From JBAZYK01 sp964582265 (lineage in GTDB: Bacteria; Patescibacteriota; Gracilibacteria; UBA1369), in assembly GCA_964582265.1 (NCBI GenBank), contig CAZOQT010000014.1, positions 1 through 26,378 of the forward strand: DNA of 26,378 nt, read 5' to 3'. The translations under genes were made by a program, and so were the position numbers. The notes beneath the pieces are model-generated. The model was not told where the DNA came from. It did no database searches and worked only from the letters and a program-made list of their open reading frames with translations. Positions 1-7,342 of the stretch are shown one piece after another; within the stretch, counting starts at the first letter, position 1, and each line of letters begins with the position of its first letter.

Positions 1-213
1 AAAAATTTTTCGTGGTTTTTCCAGGCTTTGTACAAATTTTTCCAGAGTTGTTTCTCCGCTTAGATATTCGTTACCGTGGGTATCTATAAATTCCAGAGTT
101 TTTTCACTGGTACGATTAAATACAACAGTCGATAATTTTTTGTTTGCCATGTTGCGCGCAAGGTTAGCGCCCATTACCGCTAAACCTATAAGTCCTGCTT
201 TGGCTTTTTGCAT
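1..213 (-). CDS. gnd: 6-phosphogluconate dehydrogenase, N-terminal fragment cut by the window edge
   Basis: The minus strand from the ATG at 213-211 reads through to base 1 without a stop, giving 71 residues. They begin MQKAKAGLIGLAVMGANLAR and continue with NMANK and VVFNRT. The GLxGLAVMGxNLARN pattern is the NADP-binding Rossmann start of 6-phosphogluconate dehydrogenases, which oxidise 6-phosphogluconate to ribulose 5-phosphate in the oxidative pentose phosphate pathway. The start lies 11 bases after the transaldolase stop, so the two genes form one operon and one pathway. No Shine-Dalgarno precedes the ATG. The catalytic and C-terminal domains lie outside the window, so I cannot judge whether the gene is intact or which cofactor it prefers. 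Confidence 0.9.
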   Translation of the reverse strand, partial: MQKAKAGLIGLAVMGANLARNMANKKLSTVVFNRTSEKTLEFIDTHGNEYLSGETTLEKFVQSLEKPRKIF

Positions 214-224
214 AAGAAATTTGG

Positions 225-878
225 TTATTTTTGCAAATCTTTTACCTTTTCCCAGTCAGCTAAAAAGCCTTTAATGCCTTTATCTGTAAGTGGATGAGAA
301 ATAAGTTTATCCATAATTTCCGCTGGCATAGTGCAAATGTCTGCACCAATTCTTGCGGCTTCTAGTACATGTCTTGGATGCCTTACGCTAGCCACCAAAA
401 CTTTTGTTTTAAAATTATAATTGCTAAAAATACTGACAATTTCTTCTATTAATGCCATACCGTCTTCACTAATATCATCTAGTCTGCCAATAAATGGGCT
501 CACAAAAGTTGCGCCGGCTTTAGCGGCAAGCATGGCTTGTCCTGCAGAAAAAATCAGAGTGACGTTTACCGGAATGCCTTCACTGCTTAGCGTTTTGCAA
601 GCTTTAATCCCGTCCGGAGTACATGGAACTTTTACATAGATATTTTTGCCCCATTTTGCGTATTTACGGCCTTCTTCAATCATTGACTCTGCATCTGTTG
701 CAATTACTTCGCTGCTGATTGATCCGCTAATAACTTTGCTGATTTCTTTAATGCGTGATTCAAGCGAGACCCCTTCTTTAGCTACAAGTGAAGGATTGGT
801 TGTGACGCCGTCAACAACTCCCCAGGCTGCATATTTTTTAATGGATTCAAGGTTGGCTGTATCTAAAAAAAACTGCAT
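225..878 (-). CDS. tal: Transaldolase, short TalC/fructose-6-phosphate aldolase-like family
   Basis: This 217-residue protein begins MQFFLDTANLESIKKYAAWG and continues GVTTNPSLVAKEG, the hallmark of the short (about 215 aa) transaldolase family. The motif NIYVKVPCTPDGIKA (residues about 79-93) carries the Schiff-base lysine (VKVP), and FVSPFIGRLDDI (about 126-137) is the family's substrate-loop signature. Transaldolases move a dihydroxyacetone unit between sugar phosphates in the non-oxidative pentose phosphate pathway. The close relative fructose-6-phosphate aldolase has a very similar sequence, but pairing with gnd just downstream favours transaldolase. The length is normal, and a good minus-strand promoter lies at 916-944. 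It is first in the tal-gnd operon. Confidence 0.93.
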   Translation of the reverse strand: MQFFLDTANLESIKKYAAWGVVDGVTTNPSLVAKEGVSLESRIKEISKVISGSISSEVIATDAESMIEEGRKYAKWGKNIYVKVPCTPDGIKACKTLSSEGIPVNVTLIFSAGQAMLAAKAGATFVSPFIGRLDDISEDGMALIEEIVSIFSNYNFKTKVLVASVRHPRHVLEAARIGADICTMPAEIMDKLISHPLTDKGIKGFLADWEKVKDLQK

Positions 879-915
879 ATGCGTAAAAATAATTTATAAG
901 ATTTGATTGGTTTTT

Positions 916-944
916 AGTATAGTTCAAACTTTTTTAAAGGACAA
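916..944 (-). promoter_or_regulatory. Sigma70-type promoter for tal-gnd
   Basis: On the minus strand TTGTCC (944-939) and TATACT (921-916) are separated by exactly 17 bases. Transcription would start near 909, about 30 bases before the tal ATG. This is prediction from sequence only. Confidence 0.6.
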
Positions 945-1340
945 CTTTGAGTTGAGCTTGGCTGTAAATAAATTATTGTCAATTTTGGCAACCTGAAATG
1001 TGAAATGTTCGGCTTAATGGCGGATTATAATTAGTGCATTGATCTACTCTCAATAGGGGGAAATCTGTGTATGTTGTTTTATAGAAACACAGCAATTTTG
1101 TTGTTTTCATAAAATTTTCAAGATTTTCCTTGAGTGGTGGATTAAGCTTTTGAAAACCAGCTCTTATGGTCCTAAGGTTCGCAGTTGCTTTTAATTTAAG
1201 CATTTGACGTTATTTTTTGTTTGTGGTGAATGATTAAAAGTAATTGCGAGCTTTAGGTAGAGTGAAATAACTTTAGTACGAACACGCGCGTGTGAAAAAA
1301 GTGTCAGATCTAAGTTCCGGAATGATACGGAGGCCTCGTG
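945..1340. other. Gene-free stretch leading into the GC-rich island
   Basis: I see no convincing gene here. A 74-codon minus-strand frame (979-1203) has no recognisable motif and no start signal. A perfect 12-bp palindrome, ACACGCGCGTGT, sits at 1282-1293, close to where composition changes from AT-rich to GC-rich (about 1280-1330). No insertion-sequence ends or target duplications are obvious. Confidence 0.5.
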
Positions 1341-2261
1341 ATGAAACAGCACAAAGTTGCAATCGGTTTGGTGCTACTACTCCTGAGCTGCGGAGGCAGC
1401 GAAGGCAAGTTCGAGCTTCCCAATCGTGTGGATGGGGGAGCCGGTGGTGCTACTCCGGGGGAAAGGACCCAGGGTGGCGGCGATACAGTCACGGAGGGTG
1501 GCGATACTGGCGGTGAAACGACCAGTCGGCAAACCATCACCAGTAGCAGAACTTCCTGGACTACGTCCCATACTGCTTCTACCAGTTCCAATGGTCATGT
1601 GTTGGGCACTGGTGGAGGGAGCGTGGTGGGACGTGGTGGGGCTCATCAAATCAGGGATGGTGGCTCGTCCGGCGGCGCTGGTGGAGCCGGTGGTGCCGGN
1701 NNNNNNNNNNNNNNNNNNNNNNNNNNNNNNNNNNNNNNNNNNNNNNNNNNNNNNNNNNNNNNNNNNNNNNNNNNNNNNNNNNNNNNNNNNNNNNNNNNNA
1801 ACAACGCCGGTGGCAACAACGCCGGTGGGGCGAGTGGACAAGGCGGCGGCATTCATGCCGACGCTGGGCCTTCTGGAAAAGATGGAGGCAATGGGTCCCA
1901 TGTGGACGGTGGTGACGATGGAGGTGCCGCCGCCGATGGAGGCCTGAGCTGCAGAGACAAGCAGTGTCCTCCCGAGAGTCCCAACTGCGCCATCTCCAAG
2001 GGCATCCCGATCTGCTTCATGCTGGATATTGCCTCGCTCAAGTGCGGCAGCAACGATGACTGCGAGAGCAAGGTCTGTCTCTCTGGTCGCTGCAGCACTG
2101 GCAACTGCCTGAACGTGGTGTGCCCGCAGACCAAGCCTAACTGCTGGGATACCCTTTGCTTCAACGCTTCCAGCGATTCCAGCAACTGCGGCAAGTGGGG
2201 CAATGTCTGCCCCGACTTCCTGGCTTGTCGCGATGGAGTCTGTCAGGACTCTTCGCATTAG
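1341..2261 (+). CDS. Putative Gly-rich, Cys-rich surface lipoprotein, foreign in composition, interrupted by an assembly gap
   Basis: The start is the ATG at 1341, seven bases after CGGAGG (1328-1333). This is the only strong Shine-Dalgarno I noticed in the window. A GTG directly upstream (1338) is the alternative. Residues 1-17 form a lipoprotein signal peptide with lipobox LLSC (Cys17). A long Gly/Ser/Thr/Asn low-complexity region follows, with GGAGGAGGA before the gap and NNAGGNNAGG after it. The last ~105 residues hold 16 cysteines in two similar modules: C-x4-C-P-x3-PNC-x(n)-CF, then CGSNDDCESKVCLSGRC or CGKWGNVCPDFLACRDGVC. Such DC-SxVC-xG-C modules and GGAGG linkers are typical of secreted myxobacterial lipoproteins. 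It would be an anchored, disulfide-rich outer protein of unknown function. Base composition and translation signal differ sharply from every neighbour. True length and frame across the gap are unknown. Confidence 0.7.
   Translation: MKQHKVAIGLVLLLLSCGGSEGKFELPNRVDGGAGGATPGERTQGGGDTVTEGGDTGGETTSRQTITSSRTSWTTSHTASTSSNGHVLGTGGGSVVGRGGAHQIRDGGSSGGAGGAGGAXXXXXXXXXXXXXXXXXXXXXXXXXXXXXXXXXXNNAGGNNAGGASGQGGGIHADAGPSGKDGGNGSHVDGGDDGGAAADGGLSCRDKQCPPESPNCAISKGIPICFMLDIASLKCGSNDDCESKVCLSGRCSTGNCLNVVCPQTKPNCWDTLCFNASSDSSNCGKWGNVCPDFLACRDGVCQDSSH
1700..1799. other. 100-N assembly gap
   Basis: Exactly 100 N characters, the usual placeholder for a gap of unknown size. It lies inside the low-complexity part of the lipoprotein gene, with repeats on both sides, so the assembler probably failed on the repeat array. 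The reading frame matches across the placeholder only if the 100-base length is taken literally. Confidence 0.97.
1800..1829 (+). repeat. 15-bp tandem repeat encoding Asn-Asn-Ala-Gly-Gly
   Basis: Two adjacent copies of AACAACGCCGGTGGC (the second ends in G) directly abut the gap and encode NNAGG twice. The array probably extends into the unsequenced gap, so copy number is unknown. Confidence 0.85.
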
Positions 2262-2786
2262 GCCAGGCGGCTTCGGTTAATGGAATTGCTTGAGCGAGAA
2301 TGTCTGAGTGCAGGTCTTGAAACCGCAAGCGCAGGTCCTGGATCCGTGACCCCTCCCTCCGGATTCTGGCTCTTAGCTTAAACTTTTTTGCACGTGTGGC
2401 GGAAATCGAAGATTCGACCATGTGGTCTTGAGTCTCTTTCTGCGATTAAATTTATTTGATCTTTGGTCTCGTGTTTCTGTTATTTCAACTCAAACTATAA
2501 GAGGCTGGTTTTTCCTTTTGAAAAATTTTTAAAAATCATCTACTGAGATTATTTTACAATATTCGTTCTAGTTGTCCCTGGTTTTAATGTTGTAGGTATT
2601 TCCGACATGCGGCGGTGTTTAGTTTAAAATTATTTGTAATTCGTGAGGTTATCATCTCTGTTATCCTTTTAGACAAGCCATTTTATGCCTTATCTTTTTA
2701 TTTGCATTATGTTTTTTGCTAAGTATTTTGGGGATGTTAAGAAAAAAATTCTTAATTACTAATTCTTAATTTTTAATTATTTTACT
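2262..2786. other. Gene-free stretch: GC-rich to AT-rich transition, then glnA leader
   Basis: Bases 2262 to about 2430 remain GC-rich like the lipoprotein gene. From there the sequence returns to the AT-rich style of the rest of the window. I see no convincing coding frame and no clear terminator after the lipoprotein gene. The last ~40 bases before glnA contain near-repeats of TTCTTAATT. A weak promoter candidate for glnA is TTGCAT followed after 16 bases by TATTTT (about 2702-2729). Confidence 0.5.
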
Positions 2787-4388
2787 ATGGTCGAATCCAG
2801 TTTAAAAACAAGGGGGACATCTGGAATTGTTACATCGTCAAATCAACATGAAATTGGCGCCAATTTAGATGGTTTTAATCTTCCTTCTCGTACTCGGGAT
2901 TATGATTTTGATTTTGTGCGACCGGATCATCTGCTGGATTTGTCTTATTTGGAATTGGAGGATAAAAATTTGGAAATTAAAAAATGGCGAAAAGAGGGCA
3001 AAACCAGTGATGAATTGCGAGGTTTTTTTGTAGATTTGTTAAAGTCGGAGCGTGGTATTAAGGCGGTTACGGTTTTCTTTTCTGACATGGAAGGCCGGCT
3101 GCACGCGCTGGATTATGACAAAAAATTTTTATTAGACAGCGAGGATAATTTAACTTTTGATGGATCTTCTATCCGCGGCTTTACAGCTCAAAAAGAATCT
3201 GATCTTAGACTTAAAATTGATTGGACCAGCTTTAGATTTGCGCCTGCGGATTTGTTTGGACTTGGCAAGGTTTTGCTGTTTGGGAATGTGTGCGATAAAG
3301 ACGGATCACTTTATAATTCGGATTTTAGAGCGCGGCTCGCTGATCTTTCTGACCAGCTCACAAAAAAGGGGATTACAATTAACGTCGCTCCGGAAATTGA
3401 AGGGTTTTTGTTTAAGGGTTTTAAGGCAGAACAAACTTACGATGAAAAAGTGGGATTTGAGTTGGTGACGTCGAGCGGTTATTTTAGTTCTCTTCCTCAG
3501 GATGTTTTAAGAAAATTTATAGATAAATTTGCAGAAGTTCAACGTGCGCTGGGTTTTGAAAATGAAAAAGATCATCCGGAAGTTGCTCCTGCACAATTTG
3601 AATTGAATTTCCGTTATTGCAACGCTTTAGATAGTGCCGATCAAATTCAGCTTTATAAATTGTTGGCGCGTCAGGTGGCAAGCACAATGGGTTTAACGGC
3701 TTGTTTTTTACCAAAGCCAGTGCAGGGGATTAACGGCAGCGGTATGCATACAAATATTTCCCTTTCCAAGGGCGGTACGAATATTTTTTATGATGCAGCG
3801 GGCAAACACAGTTTGTCTGAAACTGCCTACAAGTTTGCGACTGGTGTTTTGTTTCATGCAAATGAAATTTGTTTGACCATGAACTCCAGCGTGAATGCTT
3901 ACAGACGGTTGGATCCTCATTATGAAGCGCCAAATGAAATTAAAATGTCTTCTACTGATCGCGGATCGATGGTTAGAATTCCGATTGGTAATGAAAAGAG
4001 CGCGCGCTTGGAAGTAAGGACGGTTGCTCCGGATTCTAACCCGTATTTGTGGCTTTATGTTTTGGTGCGCGCGGGAATGGCTGGCATGGAAGCCTCAGCA
4101 ACGGAGTTGAAGACAATGGAAGAGAAGGTCTTTGGTGGTAGTTACGCAACTTCCGGGGCTTCTAAAGCTGCCGAAAAACTACCTGGCGATATCTACAGTG
4201 CAATCGAACATTTTGCCGCAAGTAAATTCATGATGGATATGCTTGGCAAAGAAAATCATGAAAAGTTTTTGACTTTAAAGCAAGTGGCTGCAGATAGGAG
4301 TCCTAGGGCCCTTGGAACACGTGTAAAAAGCGGTGAAGTTTTGTATCATCACGAAGTAAGCAATCAGTTGATTTGGAGTGAGTTTTAG
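2787..4388 (+). CDS. glnA: Glutamine synthetase, type I-like, with N-terminal extension
   Basis: Glutamine synthetase makes glutamine from glutamate, ammonia and ATP. Visible landmarks are FFSDMEGRLHALDY (97-110) and TFDGSSIRGF (123-132) of the N-terminal grasp domain, the metal ligands in PEIEGF (202-207), HPEVAPAQFELNF (263-275), GINGSGMHTN (314-323), NSSVNAYRRLDPHYEAP (366-382) and ARLEVR (406-411). At 533 residues it exceeds the usual ~440-470, mostly because of ~85 extra N-terminal residues. The conserved NRSAxxRIP is replaced by DRGSMVRIP (391-399). I find no NLYDLP-type adenylylation loop, so control by GlnE seems unlikely. A shorter start is possible, but no internal ATG fits clearly better. 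The gene is monocistronic, with no Shine-Dalgarno. Function is clear; the divergent motifs make the exact subclass uncertain. Confidence 0.92.
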   Translation: MVESSLKTRGTSGIVTSSNQHEIGANLDGFNLPSRTRDYDFDFVRPDHLLDLSYLELEDKNLEIKKWRKEGKTSDELRGFFVDLLKSERGIKAVTVFFSDMEGRLHALDYDKKFLLDSEDNLTFDGSSIRGFTAQKESDLRLKIDWTSFRFAPADLFGLGKVLLFGNVCDKDGSLYNSDFRARLADLSDQLTKKGITINVAPEIEGFLFKGFKAEQTYDEKVGFELVTSSGYFSSLPQDVLRKFIDKFAEVQRALGFENEKDHPEVAPAQFELNFRYCNALDSADQIQLYKLLARQVASTMGLTACFLPKPVQGINGSGMHTNISLSKGGTNIFYDAAGKHSLSETAYKFATGVLFHANEICLTMNSSVNAYRRLDPHYEAPNEIKMSSTDRGSMVRIPIGNEKSARLEVRTVAPDSNPYLWLYVLVRAGMAGMEASATELKTMEEKVFGGSYATSGASKAAEKLPGDIYSAIEHFAASKFMMDMLGKENHEKFLTLKQVAADRSPRALGTRVKSGEVLYHHEVSNQLIWSEF

Positions 4389-4430
4389 TATGAGTTATAA
4401 ATAAGCTTTTTTTTAAGCATAGGCGGGGTC

Positions 4431-5438
4431 CTAGTCGTAAGGGGCCTCGCTTATGTTTGACTTAAAACCTTCTGTAAATCCTTTTCGCATTATGTCAGCG
4501 AATTTTTTACCTATAAATCTATCCAGGGTTGTAAATGATTGTTCAATTAATAGAAGTTGTTTACTTACAAATTCTGGCGATGTTAGAGCTTTTATTTTGT
4601 CTCTATAGCAATCTACTGCATGTTGGGCTTTTGTCTGTAATTCGAGTGGCGTTTTTTTTCCATTAAAAACAAAGTCTGTTATGCCTTCTTCAGAGGAAAG
4701 AATTTGCCAAATTTGTTCATCTGAAAAATTTTTGGGATTGCTAATGTCTAGTGACACGCCAAAGTCCAACAATTTAACTCTATCATCTTTGGTGCAGATT
4801 ACATGTGAATTACCTGTTTGATCACTAATAGTATCGTTATAATAAATATTATTGTGATAAAGTTTTTTGAAGATTACACCAATTTTGTAACCTGTTTGAT
4901 AACATTTATCGATTGTAAGTTCTGGTGCTTTTAGCCTGGTGGGCATGGTCCCATGAACATATTCTTCGGTGATTAAATTTTTTATGCTGTCGAATTGTTT
5001 TGGGCCAACACCAATCGCTGCTGCCTTTGGCGCAATTATTCTTTCATCATCACTTTGATAAGGTTTAATAATGAACTCTCCTTCTGGATGCTTAAAATGA
5101 ATAATGTTACCGCGTCTACCTTCATCAATAACCTGTGTTTCTGGTTCGTGTGGATTATCATAAACCAGGGGAGCCGTTGCTGGTAGAAAGCCGTAGATAT
5201 AATATTTCCTGACTTGTGGATCTACTTTTATTCTGTCTAGCAGATCCGGATTATCTACAGCTAATGGCAAAAAGGCTCCACTCCCTGGCTCTCTTTTTAT
5301 GGCCTCTATTAATGCTATGCGGCGTTGGGGTGATTCTTTATGCTCAGGTGAAATGTAATGCGCGAGCGACCTGCCATGTTGCGGAATCATTTCATCTATC
5401 GCGTTTTGAATTTGTTCTAATTCATTTGGTGTATACAT
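4431..5438 (-). CDS. Protein-kinase-fold protein, unknown substrate
   Basis: 335 residues, probably cytoplasmic (no signal peptide or membrane segment). The middle resembles a divergent protein-kinase fold. GEFIIKPY (120-127) fits the strand carrying the ATP-binding lysine (Lys125), and ITEEYVHGT (156-164) fits the hinge. NNIYYNDTISD (196-206) sits where the catalytic loop should be, and VKLLDFGVSLD (221-231) contains an intact DFG metal-binding triad (225-227). The canonical HRD is not present; Asp202 or Asp206 could serve as catalytic base. The first ~100 residues and last ~100 residues have no recognisable domain. RIO, ABC1/UbiB and small-molecule kinases share such reduced motifs, so substrate cannot be inferred. 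It is divergently transcribed from the DEAD-box helicase. The start is the ATG at 5438, just downstream of an AT-rich leader. Confidence 0.7.
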   Translation of the reverse strand: MYTPNELEQIQNAIDEMIPQHGRSLAHYISPEHKESPQRRIALIEAIKREPGSGAFLPLAVDNPDLLDRIKVDPQVRKYYIYGFLPATAPLVYDNPHEPETQVIDEGRRGNIIHFKHPEGEFIIKPYQSDDERIIAPKAAAIGVGPKQFDSIKNLITEEYVHGTMPTRLKAPELTIDKCYQTGYKIGVIFKKLYHNNIYYNDTISDQTGNSHVICTKDDRVKLLDFGVSLDISNPKNFSDEQIWQILSSEEGITDFVFNGKKTPLELQTKAQHAVDCYRDKIKALTSPEFVSKQLLLIEQSFTTLDRFIGKKFADIMRKGFTEGFKSNISEAPYD

Positions 5439-5461
5439 GGTTTTTAAAACAAGGTTTTATA

Positions 5462-5489
5462 TTTTTACCTTTTTTGTAAATTTAGTCAA
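5462..5489 (-). promoter_or_regulatory. Possible promoter for the kinase-like gene
   Basis: Minus-strand TTGACT (5489-5484) is followed after 16 bases by TAAAAA (5467-5462). The -35 is good and the -10 is weak. Confidence 0.4.
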
Positions 5490-5551
5490 GTTCCTACGTA
5501 TGATGTTTAATTTGGTGAACTTTGCGCTTGCTTTCAATTAAAAATAATTCC

Positions 5552-5580
5552 TTGACAATACTTATTTTTTATTATATCTT
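5552..5580 (+). promoter_or_regulatory. Sigma70-type promoter for the DEAD-box helicase
   Basis: A perfect TTGACA (5552-5557) is followed after 17 bases by TATCTT (5575-5580). The start would fall near 5587, giving a short ~30-base A/T-rich leader before the ATG at 5617. Confidence 0.65.
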
Positions 5581-5616
5581 TAATTTCGCTCTCTTGAGCA
5601 AACTTTAAATAAAACT

Positions 5617-7029
5617 ATGTTTAAGAAATCATTTAGTAGAGGAGGATCATCGAAGTTTTCAAAGAAATTTTCGAGGTTTCAATCTATATCTAAGCCGTAT
5701 CAGGTTTCAAAAAAAAAGCCATTTAGGGAGAATCTAGGTCAACAGACTGCAGTAAGTGATGCTGGGCAAAAAGAGACTGCGCATGGTGCTTATAGAGCAC
5801 ATTCGCCTCGTCCTTCGCGTCCTGCCTATGGTAGAGCTCGCTCTTTTGCGGGATCTGATGGTGCTTATCGTCCAGCTTTTGGCAAACGTTCTAAGGCGAA
5901 GAAAGTTTTAGGTCGTGCTTTTGAACACATTGAATCTTCCAGGTTCGTGCAAAAGGCAGCACCTCAAGAAAAAGTTCAGGAATACGTTCCAAAACATAAT
6001 TTTCAGGATTTTCCTTTTGATCAGAAACTCAAAGTTAATATCCAGAAAAAGGGCTATATTCAGCCAACTCCAATTCAGGATCAATCCATCCCTCACATCT
6101 TACAAAATAAAGATTTGGTGGGCATTGCTAATACTGGAACGGGTAAGACAGCTGCGTTTTTGTTGCCGCTACTTAATAAGGTTATGCACGATCGTACGCA
6201 AAAGGTGTTGATTATTGCGCCAACCCGTGAACTTGCTCTTCAAATAAATGCGGAATTCGTAAGTTTTGCGATTGGTACTGGCCTTTATTCTGTAGCTTGT
6301 ATTGGTGGTTCAAGCATCGGCATGCAAATTTCTGCCCTTAGAAAACCAACTAATTTTGTAATTGGTACTCCAGGTCGTATTAAAGATCTTATTACCAGAA
6401 AAGTTCTTAGGTTAGAGCAATTCCATAATGTTGTAATTGATGAAGCTGATAGAATGCTGGACATGGGATTTTTGCCGGATATGAACTTTATTATGCAATT
6501 GCTCCCAAAAGAGCGCCTTACGCTTTTCTTTTCCGCGACCATTTCTCCACAAATTACAAAACTTATTCATAATTTTTTACGTGATCCGGTTTCTGTTTCT
6601 GTTAAAAGGCAGGAAACTTCTGCAAATGTGGAGCAGGACGTGGTTAAAGTTCCTCGCGGTAAGAATAAATTGGATGTATTGATGGAACTTTTGCATCAAA
6701 AACATTTCGAGAAAGTTTTGATTTTTGGTCGTACCAAAAGGGGAGTTGAGCGTCTTACTATCGCTCTTGAAAAGCATAATTTTCCGGTCGCTTCTATTCA
6801 TGGAGATAAAACGCAATCTAGACGCATGATGGCATTGAATTTGTTTAAGAATAATAAAGTGCGCATTTTGGTAGCGACAGATGTAATGGCTCGCGGACTT
6901 GATATTCCAAATGTTAGTCATGTGATTAACTTTGATATTCCGGCGAATTATGATGACTATGTTCATCGCATTGGTCGTACCGGTCGTGCCGAACAAAAAG
7001 GTGTGGCGCTGACTTTTGTGGATGCTTGA
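5617..7029 (+). CDS. DEAD-box ATP-dependent RNA helicase (RhlE-like)
   Basis: All helicase motifs are present in order: Q-motif YIQPTPIQDQSIP (147-159), motif I ANTGTGKTAAF (171-181), Ia APTRELALQ (201-209), Ib TPGRI (251-255), II DEAD (275-278), III SAT (306-308), IV LIFGRTK (368-374), V ATDVMARGLDI (420-430) and VI HRIGRTGRA (450-458). These proteins unwind RNA duplexes using ATP and usually act in ribosome assembly or mRNA decay. The first ~120 residues are a basic, Ser/Arg/Lys-rich disordered tail, probably a non-specific RNA tether. The protein ends only 12 residues after motif VI, so the C-terminal tail typical of RhlE/CsdA is missing and the tether has effectively moved to the N terminus. 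A strong promoter lies upstream and a terminator downstream, so it is monocistronic. Confidence 0.95.
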   Translation: MFKKSFSRGGSSKFSKKFSRFQSISKPYQVSKKKPFRENLGQQTAVSDAGQKETAHGAYRAHSPRPSRPAYGRARSFAGSDGAYRPAFGKRSKAKKVLGRAFEHIESSRFVQKAAPQEKVQEYVPKHNFQDFPFDQKLKVNIQKKGYIQPTPIQDQSIPHILQNKDLVGIANTGTGKTAAFLLPLLNKVMHDRTQKVLIIAPTRELALQINAEFVSFAIGTGLYSVACIGGSSIGMQISALRKPTNFVIGTPGRIKDLITRKVLRLEQFHNVVIDEADRMLDMGFLPDMNFIMQLLPKERLTLFFSATISPQITKLIHNFLRDPVSVSVKRQETSANVEQDVVKVPRGKNKLDVLMELLHQKHFEKVLIFGRTKRGVERLTIALEKHNFPVASIHGDKTQSRRMMALNLFKNNKVRILVATDVMARGLDIPNVSHVINFDIPANYDDYVHRIGRTGRAEQKGVALTFVDA

Positions 7030-7056
7030 GTCTTGATGTTTTAAGTTGAAATTTAA

Positions 7057-7090
7057 AAAACAGCCCGTCTTAAAAAGGCGAGCTGTTTTT
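7057..7090. terminator. Intrinsic terminator, probably bidirectional
   Basis: AAAACAGC pairs with GCTGTTTT, and CGTCTT pairs inside with AAGGCG, closing a short A-rich loop. A T-run ends the plus-strand arm and an A-run begins the other, so it can terminate the helicase transcript and, in reverse, the 23-residue gene at 7111-7182. Confidence 0.8.
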
Positions 7091-7110
7091 ATTAGAAACT
7101 CAAAATAAAA

Positions 7111-7182
7111 CTATTTTTTCTTATCTTTATTTTGTTTTGGTTTCTTTTTTTCTTTCTTTTGTCTGTTATCTCCTTTACCCAT
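7111..7182 (-). CDS. 23-residue Lys-rich conserved small protein (MGKGDN family)
   Basis: The minus-strand frame from ATG (7182-7180) to TAG (7113-7111) encodes 23 residues beginning MGKGDNRQKKEKKKPKQ and ending NKDKKK. The MGKGDNR...KKPK start is one I recognise from small unannotated proteins in many bacteria; I recall the family only from memory. It is about half lysine, without a membrane segment, so nucleic-acid or ribosome binding is a fair guess but unproven. A TATAAT box lies at 7219-7214, and the terminator at 7057-7090 follows 20 bases after its stop. Having its own promoter and terminator makes it more than a chance frame. Confidence 0.7.
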   Translation of the reverse strand: MGKGDNRQKKEKKKPKQNKDKKK

Positions 7183-7213
7183 AAATTTATAAGAAATGAA
7201 ATAAACATTAAAA

Positions 7214-7242
7214 ATTATAAATCAAATATTGTAATTTTTAAA
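7214..7242 (-). promoter_or_regulatory. Possible promoter for the 23-residue gene
   Basis: Minus-strand TTTAAA (7242-7237), a 17-base spacer and a perfect TATAAT (7219-7214). The start would be near 7207, about 25 bases before the ATG. The surrounding sequence is very AT-rich, which raises the chance of coincidence. Confidence 0.45.
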
Positions 7243-7285
7243 ATAATAAAACGACTGCTCAAAAATATGGCAAGTGAAATTATTT

Positions 7286-7313
7286 TTGTTATGGTGGAGT
7301 ATTAGTTTATGAT
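7286..7313 (+). promoter_or_regulatory. Possible promoter for the FMN-lipoprotein/apbE operon
   Basis: TTGTTA (7286-7291), a 16-base spacer and TATGAT (7308-7313), 29 bases before the ATG at 7343. Confidence 0.45.
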
Positions 7314-7342
7314 CGTGAAGATTTTCTAATAATAATTTATTT

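Noticed and set aside
979..1203. 74-codon minus-strand frame beside the GC-rich island
   Set aside because: No motif, no start signal and unlikely amino-acid content; probably chance.
1282..1293. ACACGCGCGTGT palindrome as an insertion end
   Set aside because: No matching copy flanks the right side of the island and no transposase is present. It may be chance or a protein-binding site.
1377..2258. Long minus-strand frames opposite the lipoprotein gene
   Set aside because: GC-rich DNA keeps antisense frames open. The plus strand has a Shine-Dalgarno, lipobox and Cys modules.
5952..6211. Overlapping frames inside the helicase, glnA, dinB and others
   Set aside because: These are shadow frames of well-supported genes without independent signals.
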